DNA of 64,000 nt from QZLE01 sp033852135 (lineage in GTDB: Bacteria > Pseudomonadota > Gammaproteobacteria > QZLD01), in contig JAWSVB010000006.1 of the NCBI GenBank assembly GCA_033852135.1, forward strand, positions 62,001-126,000. Reading direction: 5' to 3'. Made by a program: the position numbers and the translations under genes. Each line of letters begins with the position of its first letter. Positions within the stretch are counted from its first letter, which is position 1. The notes under the pieces were generated by a model. It worked only from the letters and a program-made list of their open reading frames with translations, had not been told where the DNA came from and did not search any database. This document shows positions 17,969 to 26,955 of this stretch, piece after piece.

Positions 17969-18598
17969 TTAATATTTGCTCTCTTCTTCCCATTTTTTTG
18001 CTTCAGTAAAAAGAGCTCGCTTGTCTTGGTGTAGTTGTTTTGTATCTATTATTTCCTGCTCTTTTTCAGCAATGATATTTTTCTGCTCCATAATGCTGTT
18101 ATCTAGCTTTTTAATTTCAGAGTAGAATTTTGTTGGAACCCGTGGATTACTTTTTTCAATAATTAAAACTCTTTCAATAATATCTTTTCGTTGTTTGACC
18201 ATCGAATCGATTCTATCTTTTGAAAGAGTTATTGCTGTCGCAATAGATTCTAATCGAACTTTATATGCACTATCTAAAAAATGAATATCTGAATATAGTT
18301 TAAGAATCTGTTTATATTTAACTGCTAGTATCTCAGCATCTCTTTTAGCAATTTGCTCAGCAGTTAGTTTTAGGTTGCGTTGTTTAATCTCTTCTGGCGT
18401 CAAAGCTCTTCCGGTTTCATCAACAACACGCCCTTGGTCAGATAGCTCTTTACGACCATGCTGGGCCGCTTCAGCTGGTACATGATCGCTATACCTTACA
18501 TTGCCATTTGCATCTATCCATTTATAGAGCTTTCCTGCTACTGCTTGAGGTGTACAAATTATTAATGCAGCTGGTAACAGCAGATTAAATATTCTCAT
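17969..18598 (-). CDS. DUF4124 domain-containing periplasmic protein
   Basis: Function unknown. 209 residues: a signal peptide (MRIFNLLLPAALIICTPQAVAG), then the DUF4124 motif KLYKWIDANGNVRYSDHVP at about 24-42, as seen in many secreted gammaproteobacterial proteins, then a long charged helical region (about 90-205) likely to form a coiled coil. ATG at 18596-18598 has AAGGGA six bases upstream. Convergent with gyrB and divergent from argS. Confidence 0.85.
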   Translation of the reverse strand: MRIFNLLLPAALIICTPQAVAGKLYKWIDANGNVRYSDHVPAEAAQHGRKELSDQGRVVDETGRALTPEEIKQRNLKLTAEQIAKRDAEILAVKYKQILKLYSDIHFLDSAYKVRLESIATAITLSKDRIDSMVKQRKDIIERVLIIEKSNPRVPTKFYSEIKKLDNSIMEQKNIIAEKEQEIIDTKQLHQDKRALFTEAKKWEEESKY

Positions 18599-18758
18599 AA
18601 ACAATCCCTTATTTTTTATCTAATTTTACATAAAAAAACAAAAGGTGAAAGGAAGTTAGGCATAATAATTAAAGGAGAATACAACAAAAACAAAAAAATG
18701 GTTGAATACATGTGTAATAACCGGATAATTTTACGTTTTATCAGTGGCAAAATAGAAA

Positions 18759-20513
18759 ATGAAACAATATATTGCAGAACAAATTAAAGCAGCACTCACA
18801 ACTCTTATTCAACAAGAGGTGATATCTGGAGATATCGCAGAAATAACTGTTGATAGAACAAGAGATAAAGCTCATGGTGATTTTGCTAGTAATATAGCGT
18901 TGAAGATGGCTAAAGCTGCTGGCAAAAACCCAAGGGAATTAGCTCAAATAATAATTGATACAATTGGTACGCAAGATAAGATCTCTAAGGTTGAAATTGC
19001 TGGTCCGGGTTTTATTAATTTTTATATTAATGAAGATGAAAAATACTCTGTTATAGCGCAAATTATCGACAAAAAAGAACTGTTTGGTAAAAGTGATTTT
19101 GGTAACGGTAAAAAGGTACAGGTTGAATTTGTATCTGCTAACCCAACTGGGCCACTACATGTTGGTCATGGCCGTGGAGCTGCTTACGGAGCTTCTGTTG
19201 CCGATTTACTTGCATATGTAGGTTACGATGTACAAAGGGAATATTATGTAAATGACGCTGGGCGTCAGATGGATATTTTAGCTGCGAGCGTGTGGATAAG
19301 ATATCTGCAGCAACAGGGTGTTGAGTTTCCATTTCCAGTTAATGGATATAAAGGCGATTATGTACACGATATAGCAAAGAAACTGAGTACTGTTGAGGGC
19401 AGCGCATTTAAGGTTGAGCTTGCTGAATTGCAGCAGGGTTTACCGGCAGATGAAACTGATGGTGGCGATAAAGAAAAGTATATTGATGCTGTCATCTGTA
19501 AAGCAAAAACCTTACTAGGAAATAGTTATCGTAAGGTGTTTGATACTGGTCTTGAGATTATTTTGGCTGATATTGAAGATGACCTAGAAGGGTTTGGAGT
19601 AAAGTATCAAAACTGGTTTTCTGAGAGATCCCTAACTGAAGATGGAACTGTAGAAAAAGCACTACAGCAACTACAAGATCAAGGGCATATCTATGAAAAA
19701 GATGGAGCTCTATGGTTTAGATCAAGCGAGTTTGGTGACGAAAAAGATAGGGCGGTAAAGCGCAGTAACGGTGATTATACTTACTTTGCGTCAGACATAG
19801 CATATCACTTGCAAAAAGTTGGTAGAGGATTTGATCAAATAATTGATGTTTGGGGAGCAGACCATCATGGTTATGTGCCGCGAGTAAAAGCAGCTATGAC
19901 GGCATCGGGCTCAGATGCAGAAAAATTAAAAGTATTACTAGTACAGTTTGCTATCCTATACCGTGGTGGTGAAAAGGCACAGATGTCTACCCGTTCGGGT
20001 GAATTTATCACACTAAGAGAGCTACGTGATGAAGTTGGTACTGATGCGGCTAGATTCTTTTATGTGATGAGAAAGTCGGAACAGCACTTGGATTTTGACC
20101 TAGATTTGGCAAAATCGGAGTCATCAGATAACCCGGTTTATTATATTCAATATGCACATGCACGTGTATGCAGTGTTATGCGTCAGTTAAAGGATAAAGG
20201 ATATAGTTTTGATCAAGCTATAGCACAACAAAATCTTGCGCTTTTAGTGGAAGAGCAAGAGCAAAAAATAATTAAAACCTTAGCTAAATATCCAGATATG
20301 GTTCTAAATGCAGCTAAGAGCTATGAACCACACCAGATTTGCCATTATCTGCGCGAGTTAGCTAATGATCTCCACACCTATTATAACGCTCATGTATTTA
20401 TCGTTGCAGATGATTGTTTACGTAATGCGCGATTGCTTCTCATTAATGCGGTAAAACAAGTGTTAAAAAATGGTTTAGAGCTGTTATCAGTATCCGCCCC
20501 AGAGGAGATGTAG
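18759..20513 (+). CDS. argS: Arginyl-tRNA synthetase
   Basis: Class I synthetase that charges tRNA-Arg. 584 residues. HIGH motif as HVGH in SANPTGPLHVGHGRGAA (about 130-140), KMSKS equivalent AQMSTRSGEF (about 407-416), as in other gammaproteobacterial ArgRS, and a C-terminal DALR anticodon-binding domain (about 460-584). Followed immediately by the SPOR gene with no gap. A tRNA-Arg gene lies 3.2 kb downstream. Confidence 0.97.
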   Translation: MKQYIAEQIKAALTTLIQQEVISGDIAEITVDRTRDKAHGDFASNIALKMAKAAGKNPRELAQIIIDTIGTQDKISKVEIAGPGFINFYINEDEKYSVIAQIIDKKELFGKSDFGNGKKVQVEFVSANPTGPLHVGHGRGAAYGASVADLLAYVGYDVQREYYVNDAGRQMDILAASVWIRYLQQQGVEFPFPVNGYKGDYVHDIAKKLSTVEGSAFKVELAELQQGLPADETDGGDKEKYIDAVICKAKTLLGNSYRKVFDTGLEIILADIEDDLEGFGVKYQNWFSERSLTEDGTVEKALQQLQDQGHIYEKDGALWFRSSEFGDEKDRAVKRSNGDYTYFASDIAYHLQKVGRGFDQIIDVWGADHHGYVPRVKAAMTASGSDAEKLKVLLVQFAILYRGGEKAQMSTRSGEFITLRELRDEVGTDAARFFYVMRKSEQHLDFDLDLAKSESSDNPVYYIQYAHARVCSVMRQLKDKGYSFDQAIAQQNLALLVEEQEQKIIKTLAKYPDMVLNAAKSYEPHQICHYLRELANDLHTYYNAHVFIVADDCLRNARLLLINAVKQVLKNGLELLSVSAPEEM

Positions 20514-21110
20514 TTGTTAGCTAAGGATTTGAAAAATTCAGGCAGGAAGCCAGAAAAAGTTAAGCCAAAAAAGTTTCCAATTAAGCTTTTGCTTTTGGCG
20601 TTGGTGTTACTTGGTGGGTTCGTTTACGGGTTGTACTATCTTAGTTTGAAACCAACCCCTGTTGCAGTAAACAATACGAAAACAGCGGTAAAGAAGCCCA
20701 CGATAAAGAAGAAACAACCAAAGCCAGTTGAAGTTAAAAATGAGCGCCCAAGGTTTGAATTTTATACTATCCTGCCAGAGATGGAGGTGGTTATACCAGA
20801 GGAAGAGCTGGTTGATAACACTGAAAGCATAAATAAAACTAGCGTTAAAAAGGTTGTTCCTGCAAAGTTTGTTAAGAATAGCTTATTACTTCAAGCAGGC
20901 TCATTTAAGAAGTATCAGGATGCGGATAGGCTTAAGGCAAAACTTGCCCTTATAGGCCTTGAAGCAAAGATTCAAAATGTAAATATTGGCAAGGATAAAT
21001 GGCATAGGGTTAGGATAGGGCCATTTAAGACCTTGGATGATATTAATGAGACCCGGTTGCGCTTGGCTGAAAATAACATTAAAACAATCATCATTAAATA
21101 TCAGAAATAG
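20514..21110 (+). CDS. SPOR-domain membrane protein (FtsN-like)
   Basis: 198 residues: basic cytoplasmic N-terminus, one membrane helix (PIKLLLLALVLLGGFVYGLYYLSL, about 22-45), a Pro/Lys-rich periplasmic linker, and a C-terminal SPOR domain (about 122-198; LLLQAGSFKKYQDADRLKAK), which binds denuded peptidoglycan at division sites. This is the FtsN-like architecture found next to argS in other gammaproteobacteria. The start is TTG directly after the argS stop, supported by GAGGAG six bases upstream. Likely co-transcribed with argS. Confidence 0.85.
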   Translation: MLAKDLKNSGRKPEKVKPKKFPIKLLLLALVLLGGFVYGLYYLSLKPTPVAVNNTKTAVKKPTIKKKQPKPVEVKNERPRFEFYTILPEMEVVIPEEELVDNTESINKTSVKKVVPAKFVKNSLLLQAGSFKKYQDADRLKAKLALIGLEAKIQNVNIGKDKWHRVRIGPFKTLDDINETRLRLAENNIKTIIIKYQK

Positions 21111-21321
21111 TTTGCAAAACCAGGTGTTAAAACTTGTCCGATGATTAAAATGGATCGATAAAGAGTTTTTCAATCCTTACAGGTTAAAAACACACTATCT
21201 TCGGTAAAAATGCGCATAAAAGTAACCATTTGGCAGATAACTTTATATTTGCTGGACATGAGCTTTAAACTAGAGCAGAATATCTTTGTTTTTATACTAA
21301 AAACGCACGGAAAACGTAGAT

Positions 21322-21338
21322 AGCGACATATTGTCGCT
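21322..21338 (+). promoter_or_regulatory. Leader hairpin upstream of aroQ-accB-accC
   Basis: AGCGACA (21322-21328) and TGTCGCT (21332-21338) form a perfect 7-bp stem with a 3-base loop, 31 bases before the aroQ start. No T run follows, so it is not a clear terminator. It may sit in the 5' leader of the operon; function is unknown. The remaining 259-base gap shows nothing else I can support. Confidence 0.4.
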
Positions 21339-21369
21339 TATTCATAGTATTTAACGGAAGATAGCGTAG

Positions 21370-21816
21370 ATGGAAACAGTACTATTAATAAACGGACCTA
21401 ACCTTAATCTTTTAGGTAAAAGAGAGCCAGAGATCTATGGTGAAACCACTATTGATGATGTTGTTTCTGAGCTGGAGCAGATTGCAGAAAAGTCTAATAT
21501 CGGCCTAAAAAGTTTTCAATCAAATGCCGAGCACCTTCTTGTTGAAGAGATCCAAAAAGCTCTTTTTTCTGATGAAATAAAATTTATCATCATCAATCCT
21601 GCTGCATTTACTCATACTAGTGTTGCTATTCGAGATGCAATACTTGCTTCCGGAAAACCATTCATAGAATTACACATATCAAACGTCTTTGCTCGTGAAG
21701 AGTTTAGGCATAAGTCATATTTTTCAGATATTGCAGAGGGTGTTATTTGTGGCCTAGGTATAGATGGGTACAAATTTGCACTCCAAGCAGCAATATCAAA
21801 AATAAAGGAAAAGTAG
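21370..21816 (+). CDS. aroQ: Type II 3-dehydroquinate dehydratase
   Basis: Third step of the shikimate pathway (3-dehydroquinate to 3-dehydroshikimate). 148 residues, family length. NGPNLNLLGKREPEIYG holds the catalytic Arg and Tyr; INPAAFTHTSVAIRDAI holds Asn and His; ELHISNV and REEFRHKSY follow. Ends one base before accB, the common aroQ-accB-accC order. Confidence 0.96.
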   Translation: METVLLINGPNLNLLGKREPEIYGETTIDDVVSELEQIAEKSNIGLKSFQSNAEHLLVEEIQKALFSDEIKFIIINPAAFTHTSVAIRDAILASGKPFIELHISNVFAREEFRHKSYFSDIAEGVICGLGIDGYKFALQAAISKIKEK

Positions 21817-21817
21817 T

Positions 21818-22267
21818 ATGGATATCAGAAAGATTAAAAAACTCATAGAGTTGCTTGAAGAATCAGGAATAGCAGAACTTGAGATAAAAGAGGGTGAGGA
21901 GTCGGTAAGACTGTGCAGACACTCGAACCTAGTGCCTGCGGCAGCACCTGTTGCTGCTCCTGTTGCTCCAGCCGTTGCTCCTGCTGCACAAGCAGCTCCA
22001 GCTCCTGCTGTTGAAGCAGATACAGTAATTGACGGTTACACTATTAATTCACCAATGGTTGGAACATTTTATCGTTCACCTTCACCTGGTGCTGCAGCAT
22101 TTGTTGAGATTGGTTCAAAAGTAAATGTTGGTGATAACCTATGCATCATCGAAGCCATGAAAATGATGAATCAGATTGAGTCTGATAAGGCAGGTAAGGT
22201 TGTCGCAATTCTAGTAGAAGAGGGACAACCTGTAGAGTTCGGCCAGCAGTTATTCATTATCGAATAA
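21818..22267 (+). CDS. accB: Biotin carboxyl carrier protein of acetyl-CoA carboxylase
   Basis: Carries biotin between the carboxylase and transferase halves of acetyl-CoA carboxylase in fatty-acid synthesis. 149 residues: an N-terminal domain, a flexible Ala/Pro-rich linker (about 40-68), and a biotinyl domain with the biotinylated Lys in EAMKMMNQIESD (about Lys115). Followed 54 bases later by accC. Confidence 0.97.
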   Translation: MDIRKIKKLIELLEESGIAELEIKEGEESVRLCRHSNLVPAAAPVAAPVAPAVAPAAQAAPAPAVEADTVIDGYTINSPMVGTFYRSPSPGAAAFVEIGSKVNVGDNLCIIEAMKMMNQIESDKAGKVVAILVEEGQPVEFGQQLFIIE

Positions 22268-22321
22268 AACTGTCGCAATTGAATAAAACATTCATCATTG
22301 AAGAAAGAATGAGGCAGAAAT

Positions 22322-23671
22322 ATGCTTGATAAGGTTGTTATCGCCAATAGAGGCGAGATAGCACTGAGAATACTTAGAGCGTGTAAAGAGCTTGGTATCA
22401 AAACCGTAGCTGTACACTCAGTGGTTGATAGAGATCAAATCCATGTAAGACTTGCCGATGAATCTGTGTGTATTGGCCCAAATGCAGCAGTAGATAGCTA
22501 TTTAAATATTCCTGCAATAATTAGTGCTGCTGAGGTTACTGATGCTGTTGGAATTCACCCTGGCTATGGGTTTTTAGCAGAGAGTGCTAATTTTGCTGAG
22601 CAGGTAGAGAAGAGCGGTTTTGTCTTTATTGGACCAAAACCTGCAACTATCAGTTTGATGGGGGATAAAATCTCTGCTATTAGCAGTATGCAAGCAGCTG
22701 GTGTCCCTTGTGTACCTGGTTCTGATGGAAACCTATCTGACGATCCTAAAGAGAATTTACGTTTAGCTAATGAGATTGGCTATCCGGTTATAATTAAGGC
22801 TTCAGGTGGTGGTGGTGGCCGCGGTATGCGTGTTGTACACAGTGATGCTGCGTTGATGAATGCTATCACAATCACTAAAACAGAGGCGGGTAACTTCTTT
22901 GGTAATAGCGAAGTCTACATGGAGAAGTTTTTAGAAACACCGCGTCATGTAGAGATCCAGGTATTGGCTGATGAGCATGGAAATGCTGTTCACTTAGGTG
23001 AGCGTGATTGCTCAATGCAAAGAAGACACCAGAAGGTGATAGAGGAGTCTCCAGCTCCAGGAATCACAGATGCAGAGCGTGAAAAAATCGGTACTATATG
23101 TGCAGAAGCGTGTAAGAGAATTGGTTATCGCGGAGCTGGTACCTTTGAGTTTTTATATGAGAAAGGTGAGTTCTACTTTATTGAGATGAATACTCGAGTT
23201 CAGGTGGAGCACCCGGTTACAGAGATGGTAACTGGCATCGATATCATTAAAGAACAGCTACGTATAGCTAGTGGCTTACCGTTATCGTTTAAGCAAGAGG
23301 ATGTGAAGGTTTTAGGGCACGCAATTGAGTGTCGTATTAATGCCGAAGATCCGAAGACATTCCTACCGTGGCCTGGAAAGATAGACCAGTTTCATACCCC
23401 AGGTGGTCCAGGAATTAGGGTTGATAGCCATATCTATAATGGTTATACCATTCCACCTTTTTACGACTCCATGATTGGTAAATTGATTGCTTATGGTAGT
23501 GACAGAGATGAAGCTATTAGCCGTATGCGCAATGCCTTGCATGAGGTTGTTATCGATGGAATCAGAACCAATGTTCCTCTGCATAAAGAGTTGATGGAGG
23601 ATGCTGCATTTCAAATTGGTGGTACCAACATCCATTATTTAGAAGATAAGCTAGAACGTTTAGCTGATTAA
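22322..23671 (+). CDS. accC: Biotin carboxylase subunit of acetyl-CoA carboxylase
   Basis: ATP-grasp enzyme that carboxylates biotin on AccB. 449 residues, canonical. VIANRGEIALRILRACKELG at the start, ATP-binding KASGGGGGRGMRVV (about 159-172), EMNTRVQVEHPVTEMVTGID in the active site, and ECRINAEDP. Last gene of the aroQ-accB-accC group. Confidence 0.98.
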   Translation: MLDKVVIANRGEIALRILRACKELGIKTVAVHSVVDRDQIHVRLADESVCIGPNAAVDSYLNIPAIISAAEVTDAVGIHPGYGFLAESANFAEQVEKSGFVFIGPKPATISLMGDKISAISSMQAAGVPCVPGSDGNLSDDPKENLRLANEIGYPVIIKASGGGGGRGMRVVHSDAALMNAITITKTEAGNFFGNSEVYMEKFLETPRHVEIQVLADEHGNAVHLGERDCSMQRRHQKVIEESPAPGITDAEREKIGTICAEACKRIGYRGAGTFEFLYEKGEFYFIEMNTRVQVEHPVTEMVTGIDIIKEQLRIASGLPLSFKQEDVKVLGHAIECRINAEDPKTFLPWPGKIDQFHTPGGPGIRVDSHIYNGYTIPPFYDSMIGKLIAYGSDRDEAISRMRNALHEVVIDGIRTNVPLHKELMEDAAFQIGGTNIHYLEDKLERLAD

Positions 23672-23727
23672 TTGTTTACTCTAGGCCAGTCTGTTTGCAT
23701 AATCAGGCTGGTTATAAGTTTAAATTT

Positions 23728-23804
23728 GCGCCCGTAGCTCAGTTGGATAGAGCGCACCCCTCCGGAGGGTGAGGTCAGGGGTTCGACTCCTCTCGGGCGC
23801 GCCA
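23728..23804 (+). tRNA. tRNA-Arg (anticodon CCG)
   Basis: A 77-base cloverleaf read directly. Acceptor arms GCGCCCG and CGGGCGC pair fully, with discriminator G and encoded CCA. Anticodon stem CACCC/GGGTG encloses loop CTCCGGA, giving anticodon CCG (reads CGG codons). T arm AGGGG/CCTCT with loop TTCGACT is as expected. 56 bases after accC. Confidence 0.97.
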
Positions 23805-24167
23805 TTTTCTCGATTATTTTTCCATTATCTGTGTTGCAATTAGAATTAAAAATGAATCACGCACTACTCTTGCGCTCAACATCTTTTAATACAAATTGCG
23901 CCTTGATTCTGAAAAAAGACTCTTCGAAAACATTTTCATCATTGAGCAAAAAAGCCAATTCCCATCGACAAATTATTGCTGCGCCGCGTCTTTGAATAAA
24001 TACCCTGCGAAAAAATTATTTACTCGCCTAAATATTTTGAATTTTTCTGTCATTTACCAACATGTAAACCCCATTAAAAACAGTGAGTGTGACTCGTCCT
24101 TGAAAAAACTTCGGTTGATATGAAAAATAGCAGCCAGACTAATTATATTGGATAATTAGTCTTTAAA
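23805..24167. repeat. Gene-free stretch with a dispersed repeat
   Basis: No convincing gene. The part at about 23930-24030 resembles 58755-58850: both hold AATTATTGCTGCGCC followed by GTCTTT, then an AAATA(A)CC segment and a TTATT segment. A possible open frame of 75 codons lacks any protein-like character. A repeat of unknown function is the best description. Confidence 0.5.
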
Positions 24168-25229
24168 TCACTTTTCAATCAACTGTAAATATTCACCCCT
24201 TAAAGTATCCCATGTATATCTATCCATATCAGGCGCTACTGGCTTGTGTTTAGCGGCAAATAGCTGCTCTATATGGTTTGCTATCTGTACCTCATCTCCA
24301 TCATACAAAAACTCAGGTGGAAATATTTCTGGATAGCTTAGGCGGTTGGGAATAATTGGAATTGCCCCATGTTGCACGGCTTCCATAACCGCTAACCCTT
24401 GGAATTCATGGATAGCTGTAGAGATAACAAACTCCCCCTTGGCTAACCATGATTTATAATCTTCTCTTGTTTGCTCGCCCCAGCAAAGAATATTTTCGGC
24501 AAATTTTTCTTTAGCTTTGGTAAATATATCTGGGGTAGAGCGAAATTGTTGCCCCACGATAATCAACTTAAAGTTTAAATTACGATTCTTAAGAAGAGAA
24601 AGTGCAGCGAAGAACTGTTCCGGGTTTTTATCATACTCCCAGCGGTGATTCCAAATGATGGAATTAGGAATTTTTTCTATCTGTGGTTTAGGTGTAATTG
24701 ATTGGAGTGGTACAGGTAAAACCTGACACTTTTCTTGGGTTGATTCAATAAAACTAACTGGAGTGTGGTCAGGCATTTTGTTCAAGAAAGCAAAAACACC
24801 GCTAAAAAAACTCTGTCTGTTAAATTCAGTATTAAATACAATTTTGTCAGCAGCTAGAGCCGAGTATAGATTCACCATCAAAGGTTCAAGGCGCATAGGT
24901 GTGTTTGGTGGTTGCGGGTAAGCGAACTGGTTTTCGTGAAAATAGACAATTTTACGGCAGCGAGCTAGGTTGGGAAAAAGCCCACAAATGGTGGCTAGAT
25001 CGACCATAGATGTAGCGATAATTAAATTATAGTCTTGGGTTAGTTTCTCTTCGTTGGTGTGAATAAAGCTGAGTGGATTACCGCGTATTCTCCAAGAGAA
25101 AAACCTGGGAGTAAGTTGTAAATACTCCCAGTTATATTCAGGAAAATTTTCAATAAGACCGTTACACCAGGAATTATGGCTTGGTGTGTTATATGCGGAA
25201 AGGAGGAGTATCTTACTCCTCGTCGGCAT
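24168..25229 (-). CDS. tRNA-queuosine mannosyltransferase-like glycosyltransferase (DUF3524)
   Basis: 353 residues. The N-terminal DUF3524-type domain (about 5-170) has LLLSAYNTPSHNSWCNGLI and YFHENQFAYPQ. The C-terminal half resembles a GT-B glycosyltransferase, with FVISTAIHEFQGLAVMEAVQHGAIPIIP holding the usual nucleotide-sugar-binding Glu pattern. Eukaryotic relatives (GTDC1/QTMAN) add mannose to queuosine in tRNA-Asp; the bacterial substrate is my inference. It overlaps the upstream hydrolase gene by 17 bases, so the two are probably co-translated. Confidence 0.75.
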   Translation of the reverse strand: MPTRSKILLLSAYNTPSHNSWCNGLIENFPEYNWEYLQLTPRFFSWRIRGNPLSFIHTNEEKLTQDYNLIIATSMVDLATICGLFPNLARCRKIVYFHENQFAYPQPPNTPMRLEPLMVNLYSALAADKIVFNTEFNRQSFFSGVFAFLNKMPDHTPVSFIESTQEKCQVLPVPLQSITPKPQIEKIPNSIIWNHRWEYDKNPEQFFAALSLLKNRNLNFKLIIVGQQFRSTPDIFTKAKEKFAENILCWGEQTREDYKSWLAKGEFVISTAIHEFQGLAVMEAVQHGAIPIIPNRLSYPEIFPPEFLYDGDEVQIANHIEQLFAAKHKPVAPDMDRYTWDTLRGEYLQLIEK

Positions 25230-26034
25230 TGTTCATCCAGTTGAGTAGGTCTTGTGCAATATCCTCCCACCCTGGTTCTATCATCAGCATGTGCGCATGA
25301 TTTGGGTAGGTGATTAAATCCGCATTATGCAGCTCCGCAATATGTTTCTGCATGGAAGCTACCGACATAAAATCCTTATCTCCACAAACTACAGCTTTGG
25401 GTATTTGGACTTGAGATAGGTCAGCTTTAATTTCACCATCAGCAACCTCGATTCCAGCTTTGGATGATTCCGGAACTAGCTTGCGGAAGAAGTCATATTG
25501 CTCTTTATGTGGGATGCAGTTTGCAATGTAGCGCTTGGTGACACTATAAACCGGGACTACAGGTTTCTTATATTTAGCGACATGTCTTAAGCCCCAGTTA
25601 AGGATATGAGCACGAATACGGTCAGAAAAGCGGGGAAGGTCAGATTTTTCTATTTTAACCTCACCAGGAGGGGCGCTACCGATTATGATTAAGTCAGATA
25701 CTTTGTCTGGATTATCAGCGGTGAACCTTTGTGCTATAAGTCCACCCATAGAGTGACCAAAAATTATGTAATCATCAGCAGCAATCTCATCAAGTACACC
25801 AGCTACATCATCGATGTAATCAAAGATAGATATGGTGCCAAGGTTGCGTAAGTTGGGGTTAGGTGCATGACCACGCAGGTTGATAGCATAGCAATCGAAA
25901 CCACGCTGGTTGTAAAAGCGCATAAATGGGAGCCAATACCAAGATCCGCCACCAGCACCGTGGATGAAGATCATTTTTTTACCATCGCCAGGAAGGTGTT
26001 CAACAGAAAGATCGTTGATTTGAATAAGAGCCAT
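25213..26034 (-). CDS. Alpha/beta hydrolase
   Basis: 273 residues with an alpha/beta-hydrolase fold. Oxyanion-region motif FIHGAGGGSWYW (about 22-33), nucleophile elbow GHSMGG (Ser about 95), late-strand Asp in VCGDKDFMSVA, and catalytic His in YPNHAHMLMIEPGW near 252. No signal peptide. Substrate cannot be inferred. Overlaps the following glycosyltransferase gene. Confidence 0.85.
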   Translation of the reverse strand: MALIQINDLSVEHLPGDGKKMIFIHGAGGGSWYWLPFMRFYNQRGFDCYAINLRGHAPNPNLRNLGTISIFDYIDDVAGVLDEIAADDYIIFGHSMGGLIAQRFTADNPDKVSDLIIIGSAPPGEVKIEKSDLPRFSDRIRAHILNWGLRHVAKYKKPVVPVYSVTKRYIANCIPHKEQYDFFRKLVPESSKAGIEVADGEIKADLSQVQIPKAVVCGDKDFMSVASMQKHIAELHNADLITYPNHAHMLMIEPGWEDIAQDLLNWMNNADEE

Positions 26035-26093
26035 GTTTGATTCCAGGTTGGTGATATATAAGGTGGCGGTATTCTACTAATATTAGCGGCAAC

Positions 26094-26123
26094 AAAAAAG
26101 CCCCCATTGCTGGAGGCTTTAAA
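26094..26123 (-). terminator. Rho-independent terminator after the PEP-CTERM gene
   Basis: On the minus strand AAGCCTCC pairs with GGGGGCTT (one G-T pair) around a 6-base loop and is followed by six Ts. It sits about 29 bases after the PEP-CTERM stop and ends that single-gene unit before the hydrolase. Confidence 0.8.
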
Positions 26124-26151
26124 ATTATTTGCTAAAAGCTGTTGGGTAGAA

Positions 26152-26739
26152 TTATTTTCTACGAACAACTCCAAGGCCTAAAAGACCAAATCCTAGGATA
26201 GCAAGAGATACAGGCTCTGGAATTTCGCCAGCAGCTTCGTTGATAACTAGGTTATCAAACTGATGATAGTTGTAGGTTTGATCCCAGCTAACGCTTGTTA
26301 CACTGTTAAATACTGAGCCAAAGATAACTGTTTGGTTACCAAACACAAGGTCAAGAGCAGCTGTATAAGAAGCAGTACCACCAGTAGCAAGAGTAGCTGT
26401 GAAGACAACATTAGTTGCATCATAAGAGCTCAGGTTGTAAACCTCAGAAAGGTCGATAGCGTTAAGATCGAAAGCGCTACCGTTGTCTGCTGTTAGGTAT
26501 GTGGTTTCATTCGCATAGTTATTGAACATTGCTGCAGAACCGGTGTAATTTGAGTGTGTAGATTCCCAAGAGACAAATGCTGAAGTATTAGTACTAGTGC
26601 TGATAAAAGTAAATCCATCTTCAGAATAAGAAGCTGAAGTTACAAGACCAGTAGATTCTCTAGCGTCAAAATCGATTATAGTTGCATTTGCAATCCCACT
26701 TAGCGCAAGAGCAACAACAGTTAGAATTAATTTATACAT
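26152..26739 (-). CDS. PEP-CTERM sorting-domain protein
   Basis: 195 residues. Signal peptide MYKLILTVVALALSGIANA, a secreted beta-rich, Ser/Thr-rich body, and the C-terminal sorting signal PEPVSLAILGFGLLGLGVV followed by RRK. This tripartite tail is recognised by exosortase in known systems. ATG at 26737-26739 is preferred over an upstream in-frame ATG because it has AAAGGT seven bases upstream and begins the signal peptide. No exosortase is encoded in the window. The body function is unknown. Confidence 0.88.
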   Translation of the reverse strand: MYKLILTVVALALSGIANATIIDFDARESTGLVTSASYSEDGFTFISTSTNTSAFVSWESTHSNYTGSAAMFNNYANETTYLTADNGSAFDLNAIDLSEVYNLSSYDATNVVFTATLATGGTASYTAALDLVFGNQTVIFGSVFNSVTSVSWDQTYNYHQFDNLVINEAAGEIPEPVSLAILGFGLLGLGVVRRK

Positions 26740-26938
26740 TTTACGACCTTTTACCATAAGATTATTAGCGTTAGTTAATATGCAGTATAAGTGCCAAAAA
26801 ACAAAAATCAAATAAAAACAAAGTGCTGGGTGTTGCTAACATGGTTTGTGTTTGTATTTGTGTAAAAAAATCTGACATAATTTAGGGTGGGGTATTTAAA
26901 GGGGTGGGTAAAAAAGGGTTGTGCACCTAAAAAACTAG

Positions 26939-26955
26939 TGCACCAAATATGTGCG
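26939..26955 (+). promoter_or_regulatory. NtrC-box-like site upstream of ntrB
   Basis: TGCACCAAATATGTGCG resembles the enteric NtrC site TGCACCAACATGGTGCT: TGCAC and GTGC half-sites with the same 7-base spacing. A further GTGCACC half-site lies at 26921-26927. The 339-base gap between the divergent PEP-CTERM gene and ntrB otherwise shows only AT-rich promoter-like sequence. Autoregulation of ntrBC is the likely meaning. Confidence 0.55.

Noticed and set aside
21370..21816. AroQ substitutions (SNAEH, NPAAF) as a sign of altered function
   Set aside because: These forms occur in ordinary gammaproteobacterial AroQ, and the catalytic Arg, Tyr, Asn and His positions are kept.
23896..24123. Open frame of 75 codons after the tRNA
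   Set aside because: It lies over a dispersed repeat, has no ribosome site or domain-like pattern, and composition looks non-coding.
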